6,426 nucleotides of DNA from CAZHLD01 sp964533185. GTDB lineage: Bacteria > Acidobacteriota > Terriglobia > Acidiferrales > UBA7541. Of the stretch, positions 1 through 5,350 are shown piece by piece (position 1 is the stretch's first letter; each line of letters begins with the position of its first letter). A model generated the notes under the pieces. It made no database searches. It was not told where the DNA came from and saw only the letters and a program-made list of their open reading frames with translations. Made by a program: the position numbers and the translations under genes. The stretch lies in NCBI GenBank assembly GCA_964533185.1, contig CAZHLD010000106.1:1-6426 (forward strand), written 5' to 3'.

Positions 1-1826
1 CCGACGCCGGCGCCCTTGTGCTTGCCGCCGCGGGCTTCTTCGGGCGGGGCGTAGGAGCCCTGGGCAACCAGCGCGCCGTGGAAATCAATGGCGGCGATGG
101 CCGCGTCGTCAAAGTTCATGCGGAGCCTGGGGTCACGCGTGGAGAAGATATCGTCGTCGCGGGCGTCGAGGTCTTGGGCTGCACAGCCGAGCCGGCGCGC
201 GACAGCGGCGAAGATCTGGTCGCGCATGTTGCGGGCAGCAGCGATGCAGGCGTTGCCGGCCATGAAGGTGACGCGGCTGGAGTAGCTGCCGAGGTCGATG
301 GGGGTGAGATCGGTATCGGCGGCGACGAGCCTGATGCGTTCGGGACGGACGCCCAGGACTTCGGCGACGATTTGAACCTGAATGGTGTCCGAACCCTGGC
401 CGATCTCGGAGGCGCCGGAGAAGACGGTGACGGCGGCGTCGCGGTCGATTTTGAGGTTGATGGTGGTGTGGGGCATGTTGGAGCGGATGATGGGGTTCGC
501 TGCGCCGGAGACGTAATGGCTGCAGGCAAAACCGACGCCGCGGCCATAGGGGAGCTGGCCTTTTTTCTGATTCCAGCCGGAGCGCTCGACGACTTTTTCA
601 ATGCATTCGGGGAGGCCGTAGCTGGTGACGCGCAGGCCGTTGACGGTGATGCAGGGGGCCTTGAGCAGATTGCGGCGGCGGACTTCAGCGGGGTCGATGC
701 CGGCGTCGTGCGCGAGCTCGTCGAGAAGGGCTTCGAAGGCGAAGCGGACGTTGACCGTGCCGTGGCCGCGCATGGCGCCGCAGGCGGGCTTGTTAGTGAG
801 CACGCGGTAGCCGTCGTAGCGGACAGCGGGGATGTCGTAGATGGCCCCAAGCAGCGCGCCGGAGTAAAGCACGGTGACGGGACCGTAGCCGCAATAAGCG
901 CCGCCGTCTTGCACGACGCGCGCGGCGACGGCCTGGATTTTGCCTTCGCGTGAGATGCCGACTTTCATGTCTACAATGGTGATGGGCCGGCCGCGGTGGG
1001 CGAGGAAGACTTCCTCGCGCGTGTAGGTGATCTTCACCGGGCGGCGGGCTTTTCTGGCCAGCACCGGCGCGGCGACTTCGAGCGGGATGACTTCGCTTTT
1101 GCCGCCAAATCCGCCGCCGACCATGGCCTTGATGACACGGATCTGGCTCATGGGCATTTCGAGGACTTCCGAGAGAGTGCGGTGGAGGTAGTAGGGCACC
1201 TGCGTGGAGGAGTGCACGGTGAGGCGGCCGTCGGGCTCCCAGATGGCCAGGGTCGAGTGCGGCTCCATCGCGGCGTGGGTGACCTCGGCAGCGAAGTAGC
1301 GCTGCTCGCGAACGAAGGCGCAGCCGGCAAAGGCGATGTCGGGGTCGCCGAAGACGTGGTGGTACTCCTTTTCGATGTTGTGCGGGCGCTCAGCGTGGAT
1401 CCAGTTGGACTCCGCCTTCATGGCCTCGATTGGGTCGAAGAAGGCGGGGAGAAGCTCGTATTCGACCTGGATGAGGTCGAGCGCTTGCTCGGCAATTTCG
1501 GGCGAGGTGGCGGCGACGGCAGCGACGTTGTCGCCGATGTAGCGGGCCTTATCGAGGGCGAAGACGCGCTCGTCGTGGCCGATGGGAAGGATGCCGTAAG
1601 GGTTGGGGGCGTCCTTGCTGGTGGCGATAGCTTTGACGCCGGGAAGCGCTTCGGCGCGCGAGGTGTCGATGGAGCGAATGATGGCGTGGGCGTGCGGTGA
1701 GTGAAGGATGAGGCCGCAGAGCATGCCGGGGACGGCGAGGTCGTCGGCATAGCGGGCGTGGCCGGTGACCTTGCCGGGCGCGTCTGTCATGGGAAGCGGC
1801 TTGCCGATGACGGAATGTTGGGCCAC
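1..1826 (-). CDS. Molybdopterin-binding large subunit, xanthine oxidase family, 4-hydroxybenzoyl-CoA reductase alpha (HcrA)-like, C-terminus off window
   Basis: Seen: an open frame of 608 codons without a stop runs from a GTG at 1826 to the left edge. The product starts VAQHSVIGKPLPMTDAPGKV, the usual N-terminus of xanthine-dehydrogenase-family Mo subunits (about 760 residues, so roughly 150 are missing). Molybdenum-cofactor motifs are present: GGGFGGK at residues 237-243, CGAMRGHGTVN at 349-359, GQGSD at 476-480 with Gln477, and GSYSSRVTFMAGNA at 513-526. The segment that would hold the catalytic Glu lies outside the window. Known: in this family the subunit binds molybdopterin cytosine dinucleotide and hydroxylates, or in HcrA reductively dehydroxylates, a ring. 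The RGHGTVN and SYSSRVTFM stretches resemble 4-hydroxybenzoyl-CoA reductase alpha more than xanthine dehydrogenase, judged from memory. The start is set by GGGGAG 6 nt upstream and a 2-bp distance from the [2Fe-2S] subunit stop. The FAD subunit is expected just beyond the left edge, as in small-large-FAD operons. The family call is secure; the substrate is not. Confidence 0.9.
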   Translation of the reverse strand, partial: MAQHSVIGKPLPMTDAPGKVTGHARYADDLAVPGMLCGLILHSPHAHAIIRSIDTSRAEALPGVKAIATSKDAPNPYGILPIGHDERVFALDKARYIGDNVAAVAATSPEIAEQALDLIQVEYELLPAFFDPIEAMKAESNWIHAERPHNIEKEYHHVFGDPDIAFAGCAFVREQRYFAAEVTHAAMEPHSTLAIWEPDGRLTVHSSTQVPYYLHRTLSEVLEMPMSQIRVIKAMVGGGFGGKSEVIPLEVAAPVLARKARRPVKITYTREEVFLAHRGRPITIVDMKVGISREGKIQAVAARVVQDGGAYCGYGPVTVLYSGALLGAIYDIPAVRYDGYRVLTNKPACGAMRGHGTVNVRFAFEALLDELAHDAGIDPAEVRRRNLLKAPCITVNGLRVTSYGLPECIEKVVERSGWNQKKGQLPYGRGVGFACSHYVSGAANPIIRSNMPHTTINLKIDRDAAVTVFSGASEIGQGSDTIQVQIVAEVLGVRPERIRLVAADTDLTPIDLGSYSSRVTFMAGNACIAAARNMRDQIFAAVARRLGCAAQDLDARDDDIFSTRDPRLRMNFDDAAIAAIDFHGALVAQGSYAPPEEARGGKHKGAGV

Positions 1827-1828
1827 GG

Positions 1829-2335
1829 TTAGCTCCCCACCGGCGCAGACCTGGCCACGCGCGAAGCGGCGGCGCGCTCGATGGCGTAGCGGACCGATTC
1901 GTAGATTTGCATGTAGCCGGTGCAGCGGCAGAGGTTGGAAGAAAGCGCAACGCGGATTTCGTCGAGCGAGGGATTGGGATTGCGGTCGAGCAGGGCTTTC
2001 GTGGCGATCAGGAAGCCGGGCGTGCAGAAGCCGCACTGCGCGCCGCCGGCCACAGCGTAGCCTTCCTGCACGGCTGAAAGCTCGCCCGCCGGGGCGATGC
2101 CTTCGACCGTGGTGATTTCCGCGTCTTGCACGCAGGAGGCGATGGACACGCAGGAGAGCATGGGCACGCCGTCAATGAGTACGGCGCAACAGCCGCAGCT
2201 GGAGTCGTCGCAGCCGCGCTTCGAGCCGGTGAGGCCGAGGTCCTCGCGGAGGACGTCGAGGAGGAGTTTACTGGGAGGCACGGCGACTTCGTGGGATTCG
2301 CCGTTGATTATGAGGCGGATGAGTTCTTTGGTCAT
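1829..2335 (-). CDS. [2Fe-2S] iron-sulfur small subunit of the xanthine oxidase-family enzyme (HcrC-like)
   Basis: This 168-residue protein has the normal length and two-domain layout of the family's small subunit. Seen: an N-terminal plant-type ferredoxin domain with Cys42, Cys47, Cys50 and Cys62 (CDDSSCGCC, then LSC), and a C-terminal helical domain with Cys101 and Cys104 (QCGFCTPG) and Cys136 and Cys138 (NLCRCTGY). All eight ligands for two [2Fe-2S] clusters are therefore present. Known: this cytoplasmic subunit passes electrons between the molybdenum site and the FAD subunit or an external carrier. The ATG at 2335 follows GGAAAACG. The TAA stop is 2 bp before the large subunit GTG, so the two genes form one unit. 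Odd: the usual G-A-C-T after the second cysteine is G-C-C-A here, which gives an extra Cys49. The family is certain; the link to 4-hydroxybenzoyl-CoA or a related CoA ester rests on the large subunit and neighbours. Confidence 0.93.
   Translation of the reverse strand: MTKELIRLIINGESHEVAVPPSKLLLDVLREDLGLTGSKRGCDDSSCGCCAVLIDGVPMLSCVSIASCVQDAEITTVEGIAPAGELSAVQEGYAVAGGAQCGFCTPGFLIATKALLDRNPNPSLDEIRVALSSNLCRCTGYMQIYESVRYAIERAAASRVARSAPVGS
1833..1838 (-). promoter_or_regulatory. Ribosome binding site of the Mo large subunit
   Basis: GGGGAG on the minus strand lies 6 nt before the GTG at 1826-1824, inside the last codons of the [2Fe-2S] subunit gene. It supports the GTG start and translation coupled to the preceding gene, whose TAA stop ends 2 bp before the GTG. 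An ATG at codon 13 would drop the conserved N-terminal segment. Confidence 0.6.
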
Positions 2336-2337
2336 CG

Positions 2338-2366
2338 TTTTCCGTTATCCGCTATCCGTTTCCGTT
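2338..2366. repeat. Short degenerate tandem repeat (TCCGTT/ATCCGCT units)
   Basis: Four imperfect units of 6-7 bp (TTTCCGTT, ATCCGCT, ATCCGTT, TCCGTT) lie directly upstream of the [2Fe-2S] subunit start. On the minus strand they read as CGGAAA/CGGATA repeats. The unit next to the start supplies the GGAAAACG that may serve as its ribosome binding site. No clear -35/-10 promoter pair is visible in this spacer. Confidence 0.55.
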
Positions 2367-2372
2367 CTTGGA

Positions 2373-2396
2373 AGGGGCGTATGGCCATACGCCCCT
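2373..2396. repeat. 24-bp perfect palindrome (AGGGGCGTATGG and its complement)
   Basis: The left arm AGGGGCGTATGG is followed at once by its exact reverse complement. It sits between the rhodanese gene and the [2Fe-2S] subunit gene. A related but imperfect element lies at 2795-2822, and both are followed by TACGAA on the plus strand. This suggests a dispersed intergenic repeat family rather than a specific operator, although an operator cannot be excluded for a perfect palindrome 38 bp before a start codon. Confidence 0.75.
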
Positions 2397-2398
2397 AC

Positions 2399-2423
2399 GA
2401 AAAAACTACCGGCCAGAAGCCGG
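2399..2423 (-). terminator. Possible intrinsic terminator after the rhodanese gene
   Basis: On the minus strand, CCGGC, a 5-nt loop TTCTG and GCCGG form a five-pair GC stem. It is followed by TAG and six T (complement of the A run at 2400-2405). It lies 33 bp past the rhodanese stop and before the reductase-like pair. The stem is short and the T run is set off by 3 nt, so termination may be partial. If real, it would separate the [2Fe-2S]/Mo subunit genes from the upstream genes. Confidence 0.4.
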
Positions 2424-2455
2424 CGCTCCATGTGCAGGCGGGCCACCGGCGCTAC

Positions 2456-2779
2456 CTAATACCGCGGGACGGCAGGATCGATCTCGGTGGACCAGCGTTC
2501 GATGCCGCCCGCCAACGAGTGCGCTCCATCGACGCCCTGCGCGCGAAGCCAGGCCACGGCATCCAGGCTGCGGCGGCCGTGGTGGCAGTAAACGACGATG
2601 TCGTCGGCCTGCTCGAAGAGCGCGAGGTTCGACGGCAACGTGCCCAGCGGGACAAGCTTCGCGCCGTCGATGCGGCAGAGGTCGTGCTCCCACGGCTCGC
2701 GGACGTCCACGAGCAGGAATTGGTGGCCGCGGTCGAGGCATTGTCTGACGTCGCGCGGGGTGATTTCGAGATCGGTCAT
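2456..2779 (-). CDS. Single-domain rhodanese-like sulfurtransferase
   Basis: This 107-residue protein consists of one rhodanese domain. Seen: LLVDVREPWEH at about 22-32, the active-site loop CHHGRR at 65-70 with the persulfide cysteine Cys65, and LAGGIERW at 89-96. The tail IDPAVPRY is one I associate with rhodanese domains, including those attached to MoeB/ThiF-type proteins. There is no signal peptide or membrane segment, so it should be cytoplasmic. Known: such proteins carry sulfane sulfur as a cysteine persulfide. Inference: its place just before the genes of a molybdenum enzyme whose family needs a sulfido ligand suggests a role in cofactor sulfuration. General thiosulfate or persulfide chemistry is equally possible. 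The ATG at 2779 has only a weak upstream AGG. The gene is flanked by spacers of 108 and 120 bp, so it may be transcribed partly on its own. Confidence 0.9.
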   Translation of the reverse strand: MTDLEITPRDVRQCLDRGHQFLLVDVREPWEHDLCRIDGAKLVPLGTLPSNLALFEQADDIVVYCHHGRRSLDAVAWLRAQGVDGAHSLAGGIERWSTEIDPAVPRY

Positions 2780-2794
2780 CGATCTGCCTAACTT

Positions 2795-2822
2795 GTAGGG
2801 GCATGATTCATCGTGCCCTTAC
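2795..2822. repeat. Imperfect palindromic repeat (GTAGGGGCA...TGCCCTTAC)
   Basis: Nine-base arms with one mismatch enclose an imperfectly symmetric centre. The element lies 16 bp upstream of the rhodanese start and resembles the perfect palindrome at 2373-2396 in its GGGGC/GCCC arms and its TACGAA flank. It is probably a second copy of the same dispersed intergenic element. It could form a hairpin in the leader of the rhodanese transcript. Confidence 0.65.
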
Positions 2823-2864
2823 GAACCGACGACTGCCGGCTAGAAACAAGCCAATAGACAAGGC

Positions 2865-2884
2865 GGACAGGCTGAAGCCTGTCC
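2865..2884. repeat. Hairpin repeat (GGACAGGCT / AGCCTGTCC)
   Basis: Exact 9-bp arms surround 2 nt; physically this is an 8-bp stem with a 4-nt loop. It begins 3 bp past the stop codon of the CoA-transferase alpha gene. No T run follows on the minus strand, so a classical intrinsic terminator is not supported. It may be a dispersed repeat that also protects the 3' end of the mRNA. Confidence 0.65.
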
Positions 2885-2887
2885 TAC

Positions 2888-3811
2888 TTAATAGCCGAAG
2901 TCGGCGGGCGCGGAGAGCGCGTGCTGCTTGACGCCGAGCTCCTCGACGCGGCAAGCGCCGAGCAAATCCATGCAGGCGCGGCGGCCGGGCACGCTGAGGA
3001 CCCAGCGCTCGAGCCATTTCTCAAAATCTTCGAGCTTGCGCGACTGCTCGTGGTACTGGCGGAAAAACGCATGGTCGCGGCCGCAGTAGCCCTGCACGGG
3101 CGAGGGATGCGCGCCCCAGGGCTCGTGTACGACGGCAGTGACCAGAAAACCTGGTACCAGCGTGCGGTTGGGGTCGGAGGCGATGACCTCGGGCGCGACG
3201 ATCTCTTCGGCGACAACGATGACCTTGCGCGAGGCGCGCGCGCCATCCACGGCCACGCCCAGGTTACCCCAGAGGTGGGCGTTGCCGCGCTCGTCGGCGC
3301 GCTGGACGTGGAGAATGGCGACGTCAGGCTTGAGCGCGCGGACGGCGATGAGTTTTTCTTCGTTCACGGGTGAGGGAAATTCGCGGAGGTTGCCGTTTTT
3401 CTTAAGCAGGTCGCTGCCGAGAGTCGAATAGGTGGGCATGAAAGGGACGCCCAACGCGCCAGCGTGGAGAGCAAGCGCAATCGTGAAATTTGAATAGTCC
3501 ACCATCTGCACCGGACGGGGGATATTTTCCTCGACGGCGCGGCGGAAGCAGTAGCCCAGGCCTTCGGAGACGTTGCCGACCCAAGCGGCCATCACGCGCG
3601 AGACGCAGCCGGCACCGATCATCTGGTCGAAGAGAATGTCGGAGATGGGGCCGACCAGGGCGAGGTCGCGGCGGCCCTGACGAATAATCTGGTGTCCGGC
3701 GGCGAAGGGAATCATCTGCTCGAGCTGCGCGCCAAGCAGGACCATCGAGCCGGAAGGGACGTGGTCGGCAATGGCCCGGCGCATGGAGACGAGTTTGGAA
3801 GCAGCCGGCAC
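2888..3811 (-). CDS. CoA-transferase subunit alpha (GctA/IpdA-like, class I family)
   Basis: This 307-residue protein is full length for the glutaconate-CoA-transferase A / IpdA type. Seen: an N-terminal nucleotide-fold start (MRRAIADHVPSGSMVLLG, about 10-27), IIRQGRRDLALVG at about 42-54, IGAGCVSRVMAAWVGNVSEG at about 65-84, YSNFTIALALHAGALGVPFMP around 106-126, and the C-terminal GAHPSPVQGYCGRDHAFFRQY block. Known: the alpha subunit binds CoA and pairs with a beta subunit that carries the catalytic glutamate; IpdAB relatives are instead ring-opening hydrolases. The matching beta gene lies two genes upstream, with an enoyl-CoA hydratase between them. The GTG start is chosen because it follows the hydratase TAG by 3 bp and has AAGGA 9 nt upstream; an in-frame ATG at codon 10 lacks such a site. 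Substrate unknown; a dicarboxylic or cyclic acid from ring degradation is a reasonable guess. Confidence 0.92.
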   Translation of the reverse strand: MPAASKLVSMRRAIADHVPSGSMVLLGAQLEQMIPFAAGHQIIRQGRRDLALVGPISDILFDQMIGAGCVSRVMAAWVGNVSEGLGYCFRRAVEENIPRPVQMVDYSNFTIALALHAGALGVPFMPTYSTLGSDLLKKNGNLREFPSPVNEEKLIAVRALKPDVAILHVQRADERGNAHLWGNLGVAVDGARASRKVIVVAEEIVAPEVIASDPNRTLVPGFLVTAVVHEPWGAHPSPVQGYCGRDHAFFRQYHEQSRKLEDFEKWLERWVLSVPGRRACMDLLGACRVEELGVKQHALSAPADFGY

Positions 3812-3814
3812 GGA

Positions 3815-4600
3815 CTAGCGTCCTTTCCAGACCGGGGCGCGTTTTTCGAGAAATGCGCGGATGCCTTCGCGGGCGTCGTCGGACTTCATCAGCTCGTCGA
3901 GATAGACTTTCTCAACTTCCTGCAAACGGGCGTCAAAGTCGGCGTCGAGGCGGGCGCGGAGCTGCTGGCGCGTGAGGCGCAGGGCGACGGGGCTCAGCGC
4001 GGTGAGCTCGCCGAGCAAGCCTTCGACGGCCGACTTTAGCGTGGCATCGGGCACGACGCGGGTGACCAAGCCAAGCTCGGCGGCTTCGCGCGCGGAGATG
4101 CTGCGGCCGGTGAGGATCAAATCGAGCGCGGCGCGCAAGCCAGCGAGCTGCGGAAACGTAATCAGCGCGACGGGCGGGAAGCAGGCCAGCTTGATCTCCG
4201 GCTGGCCGAAGGTGGCCGACTCAGCGGCAATGACGAAATCGCAGAAGGTGGCCAGCTCCATGCCACCGCCAAGACAGTGGCCGTGGACGACGGCGATGGT
4301 GACGGCGTTGGTGCGCGCCATGCGGCGGAAGACGTCGTGGAAGGCGGTGAGCATTTCGCCGATGCGCTCGGGCGTATGGTCGGCAATTTCGACGCCGGCG
4401 GAAAAGGCCTTTGTGCCAGCGCCAGCGAAGATGCGGAAGTCGCAGGAAGAAGTGTCTGCCTCAACGGCGCGGGAGAGCTGGCGCATCATCGGGATATCGA
4501 TGACGTTAAGCGGAGGCCGGTCGAGCGTGATCCAGGCGGCGCAGCGGGCGTCGTCAATCTGATAGTGGACGGTCTCAGCGGTGGGCTGATTGGCGCTCAT
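3815..4600 (-). CDS. Enoyl-CoA hydratase/isomerase family protein, possibly cyclohexa-1,5-dienecarbonyl-CoA hydratase-like
   Basis: This 261-residue protein has the standard crotonase length. Seen: LDRPPLNVIDIPMM at 26-39, the first oxyanion-hole segment FSAGVEIADH at 66-75, the second GHCLGGGMEL at 107-116 with Glu115, and FGQPEIKLACFPPVA at 131-145 with Glu135. Glu115 and Glu135 have the 20-residue spacing of the two catalytic glutamates (144 and 164) of rat enoyl-CoA hydratase, so true hydratase chemistry is plausible. The VEIADHTPERI segment, the FPPVA segment and the end AFLEKRAPVWKGR resemble dienoyl-CoA hydratases of benzoyl-CoA degradation, from memory. The ATG overlaps the stop of the preceding frame as ATGA. 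An apparent in-frame fusion to the upstream CoA-transferase fragment through the N run is an artefact of the filler length. The crotonase call is sure; the exact substrate is not. Confidence 0.92.
   Translation of the reverse strand: MSANQPTAETVHYQIDDARCAAWITLDRPPLNVIDIPMMRQLSRAVEADTSSCDFRIFAGAGTKAFSAGVEIADHTPERIGEMLTAFHDVFRRMARTNAVTIAVVHGHCLGGGMELATFCDFVIAAESATFGQPEIKLACFPPVALITFPQLAGLRAALDLILTGRSISAREAAELGLVTRVVPDATLKSAVEGLLGELTALSPVALRLTRQQLRARLDADFDARLQEVEKVYLDELMKSDDAREGIRAFLEKRAPVWKGR
3821..3826 (-). promoter_or_regulatory. Ribosome binding site of CoA-transferase alpha
   Basis: AAAGGA on the minus strand, within the last codons of the hydratase gene, stands 9 nt before the GTG at 3811-3809. 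It decides the GTG start over the downstream ATG and indicates translational coupling across the 3-bp junction. Confidence 0.6.
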
Positions 4601-5230
4601 GAGCCTATCCAGAAGCCTTTGGGATCGAGTNNNNNNNNNNNNNNNNNNNNNNNNNNNNNNNNNNNNNNNNNNNNNNNNNNNNNNNNNNNNNNNNNNNNNN
4701 NNNNNNNNNNNNNNNNNNNNNNNNNNNNNNTGCTGGACGCGCTCGACGAGGCGTCGGCGGTCGTGCTCGAGCAGGACGACGGTGCGCTGCGCGAGGCAGG
4801 CGATGTCGCAGGCGCCGCCGGAGCCGGGCAGGCGAACGTGCCTGCCGTCGCGGCTGCCCCAGGTGGAGTTGAGGTTGCCCATGCGATCCACTTCAGCGGC
4901 GCCGAGGAAACCCACGTTGACACGGCCCTGCTGAAGCAGGCCCATAACGTCGAGCATGGTGCCGCAAAGAGTGGCGCGAAGCAGGTTGGGCGGGTCGGCC
5001 ATGGTGTAAAGCAGCTCGGGGGCAGGCTCTTCACGGATGACGCCGTTTTCATAAAGGCCGATGGCATTCGGAGCGTGCGTGCGGTGGGCGACGAGGAAAG
5101 CCAGCATGGGCAGCCTCATGCCGACAAAAACCAGTTCGCCATCGCGAATCTCGCCAGCGGCGGCGACGACCATGCGTTCGCTGGCAGTGCAGGGGCGGGC
5201 GGGGGCTTCGGTTTGGGGGCGAGTGGGCAT
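4597..5230 (-). CDS. CoA-transferase subunit beta (GctB-like), interrupted by the assembly gap
   Basis: Seen: 166 residues from the ATG at 5230 to the gap edge at 4731, then LDPKGFWIGS and a TGA (4599-4597) after the gap. Features are ERMVVAAAGEIRDGELVFVG at about 18-37, YENGV at 60-64 with Glu61 in the place of the catalytic glutamate of class I transferases, and GFLGAAEVDRMGNLNST in the middle. Relatives have about 250 residues, so around 70-90 codons are hidden and the true gap is longer than 100 bp. The flanking coding bases (500 + 34) require it to be a multiple of three if both parts are one gene. IpdB-type hydrolases lack the catalytic glutamate, so Glu61 favours a transferase. A sequence close to LDPKG is usual at the C-terminus of this family. 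The TGA overlaps the hydratase ATG. The join across the gap is inference; the family call is firm. Confidence 0.85.
4631..4730. other. Assembly gap of 100 N
   Basis: There are exactly 100 unknown bases, the conventional placeholder for a scaffold gap of unknown size. The gap falls inside the CoA-transferase beta gene. Reading through the N run gives a false 471-codon frame that joins the beta subunit to the hydratase. Confidence 0.97.
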
Positions 5231-5240
5231 GAAGGCGTTG

Positions 5241-5252
5241 TCCGTTATCCGC
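5241..5252. repeat. Copy of a 12-bp spacer motif (TCCGTTATCCGC)
   Basis: This 12-mer is identical to 2341-2352. With the adjoining bases, 16 of 17 positions agree (5236-5252 against 2336-2352). On the minus strand it reads GCGGATAACGGA just before the start codons of both the CoA-transferase beta gene and the [2Fe-2S] subunit gene. It may be a dispersed microrepeat or a shared leader or regulator site. Confidence 0.5.
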
Positions 5253-5272
5253 CGAAGACGAAAGCGGCAGCA

Positions 5273-5293
5273 TCCCTCGACTGCGCTCGGGAC
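5273..5293. repeat. Dispersed-repeat-like element (CCCTCGACTGCGCTCGGGA)
   Basis: This imperfectly symmetric stretch sits in the spacer between the epoxidase and CoA-transferase beta genes. I associate similar strings with short dispersed intergenic repeats in several bacterial phyla. There is only one copy in this window, so the call rests on recall and on its company with other palindromes. Confidence 0.35.
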
Positions 5294-5313
5294 AAGAGCC
5301 GCCGCACTCCAAA

Positions 5314-5337
5314 GGCACCGGCAAGAGTGCCGGTGCC
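5314..5337. repeat. Hairpin with 10-bp perfect arms (GGCACCGGCA / TGCCGGTGCC)
   Basis: Exact 10-bp arms enclose a 4-nt loop (AGAG on the plus strand). It begins 13 bp past the stop codon of the BoxB-like gene. On the minus strand only three T follow, so it is at best a weak intrinsic terminator. It may instead stabilise the 3' end of the mRNA or be a dispersed repeat. Confidence 0.7.
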
Positions 5338-5350
5338 ACCAAGACTGGCG

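Noticed and set aside
116..850. 244-codon minus-strand open frame
   Set aside because: It is out of frame with the HcrA-like protein and rich in Ser/Pro/Ala; the other minus frame carries all the family motifs.
18..953. 311-codon plus-strand open frame
   Set aside because: It is antisense to the Mo large subunit, whose motifs are clear. The product is a low-complexity Gly/Ala/Asp/Val string without a recognisable domain, as expected opposite GC-rich codons.
996..1700. 234-codon plus-strand open frame
   Set aside because: Same antisense shadow of the Mo large subunit; no domain or ribosome binding site.
2336..2455. CRISPR array in the repeat-rich spacer
   Set aside because: The units are 6-7 bp and directly adjacent, with no regular spacers.
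2126..2791. 221-codon plus-strand open frame
   Set aside because: It spans two genes on the other strand and the spacer between them, with compositionally biased sequence and no family match.
2865..2884. Hairpin as a classical intrinsic terminator of the CoA-transferase alpha gene
   Set aside because: The stem is good, but no T run follows on the minus strand; it is kept as a repeat/hairpin only.
3815..5230. Single 471-codon CoA-transferase/hydratase fusion protein
   Set aside because: The joining part is entirely N. The hydratase has its own ATG overlapping a plausible transferase stop in another frame, so the fusion comes from the filler length.
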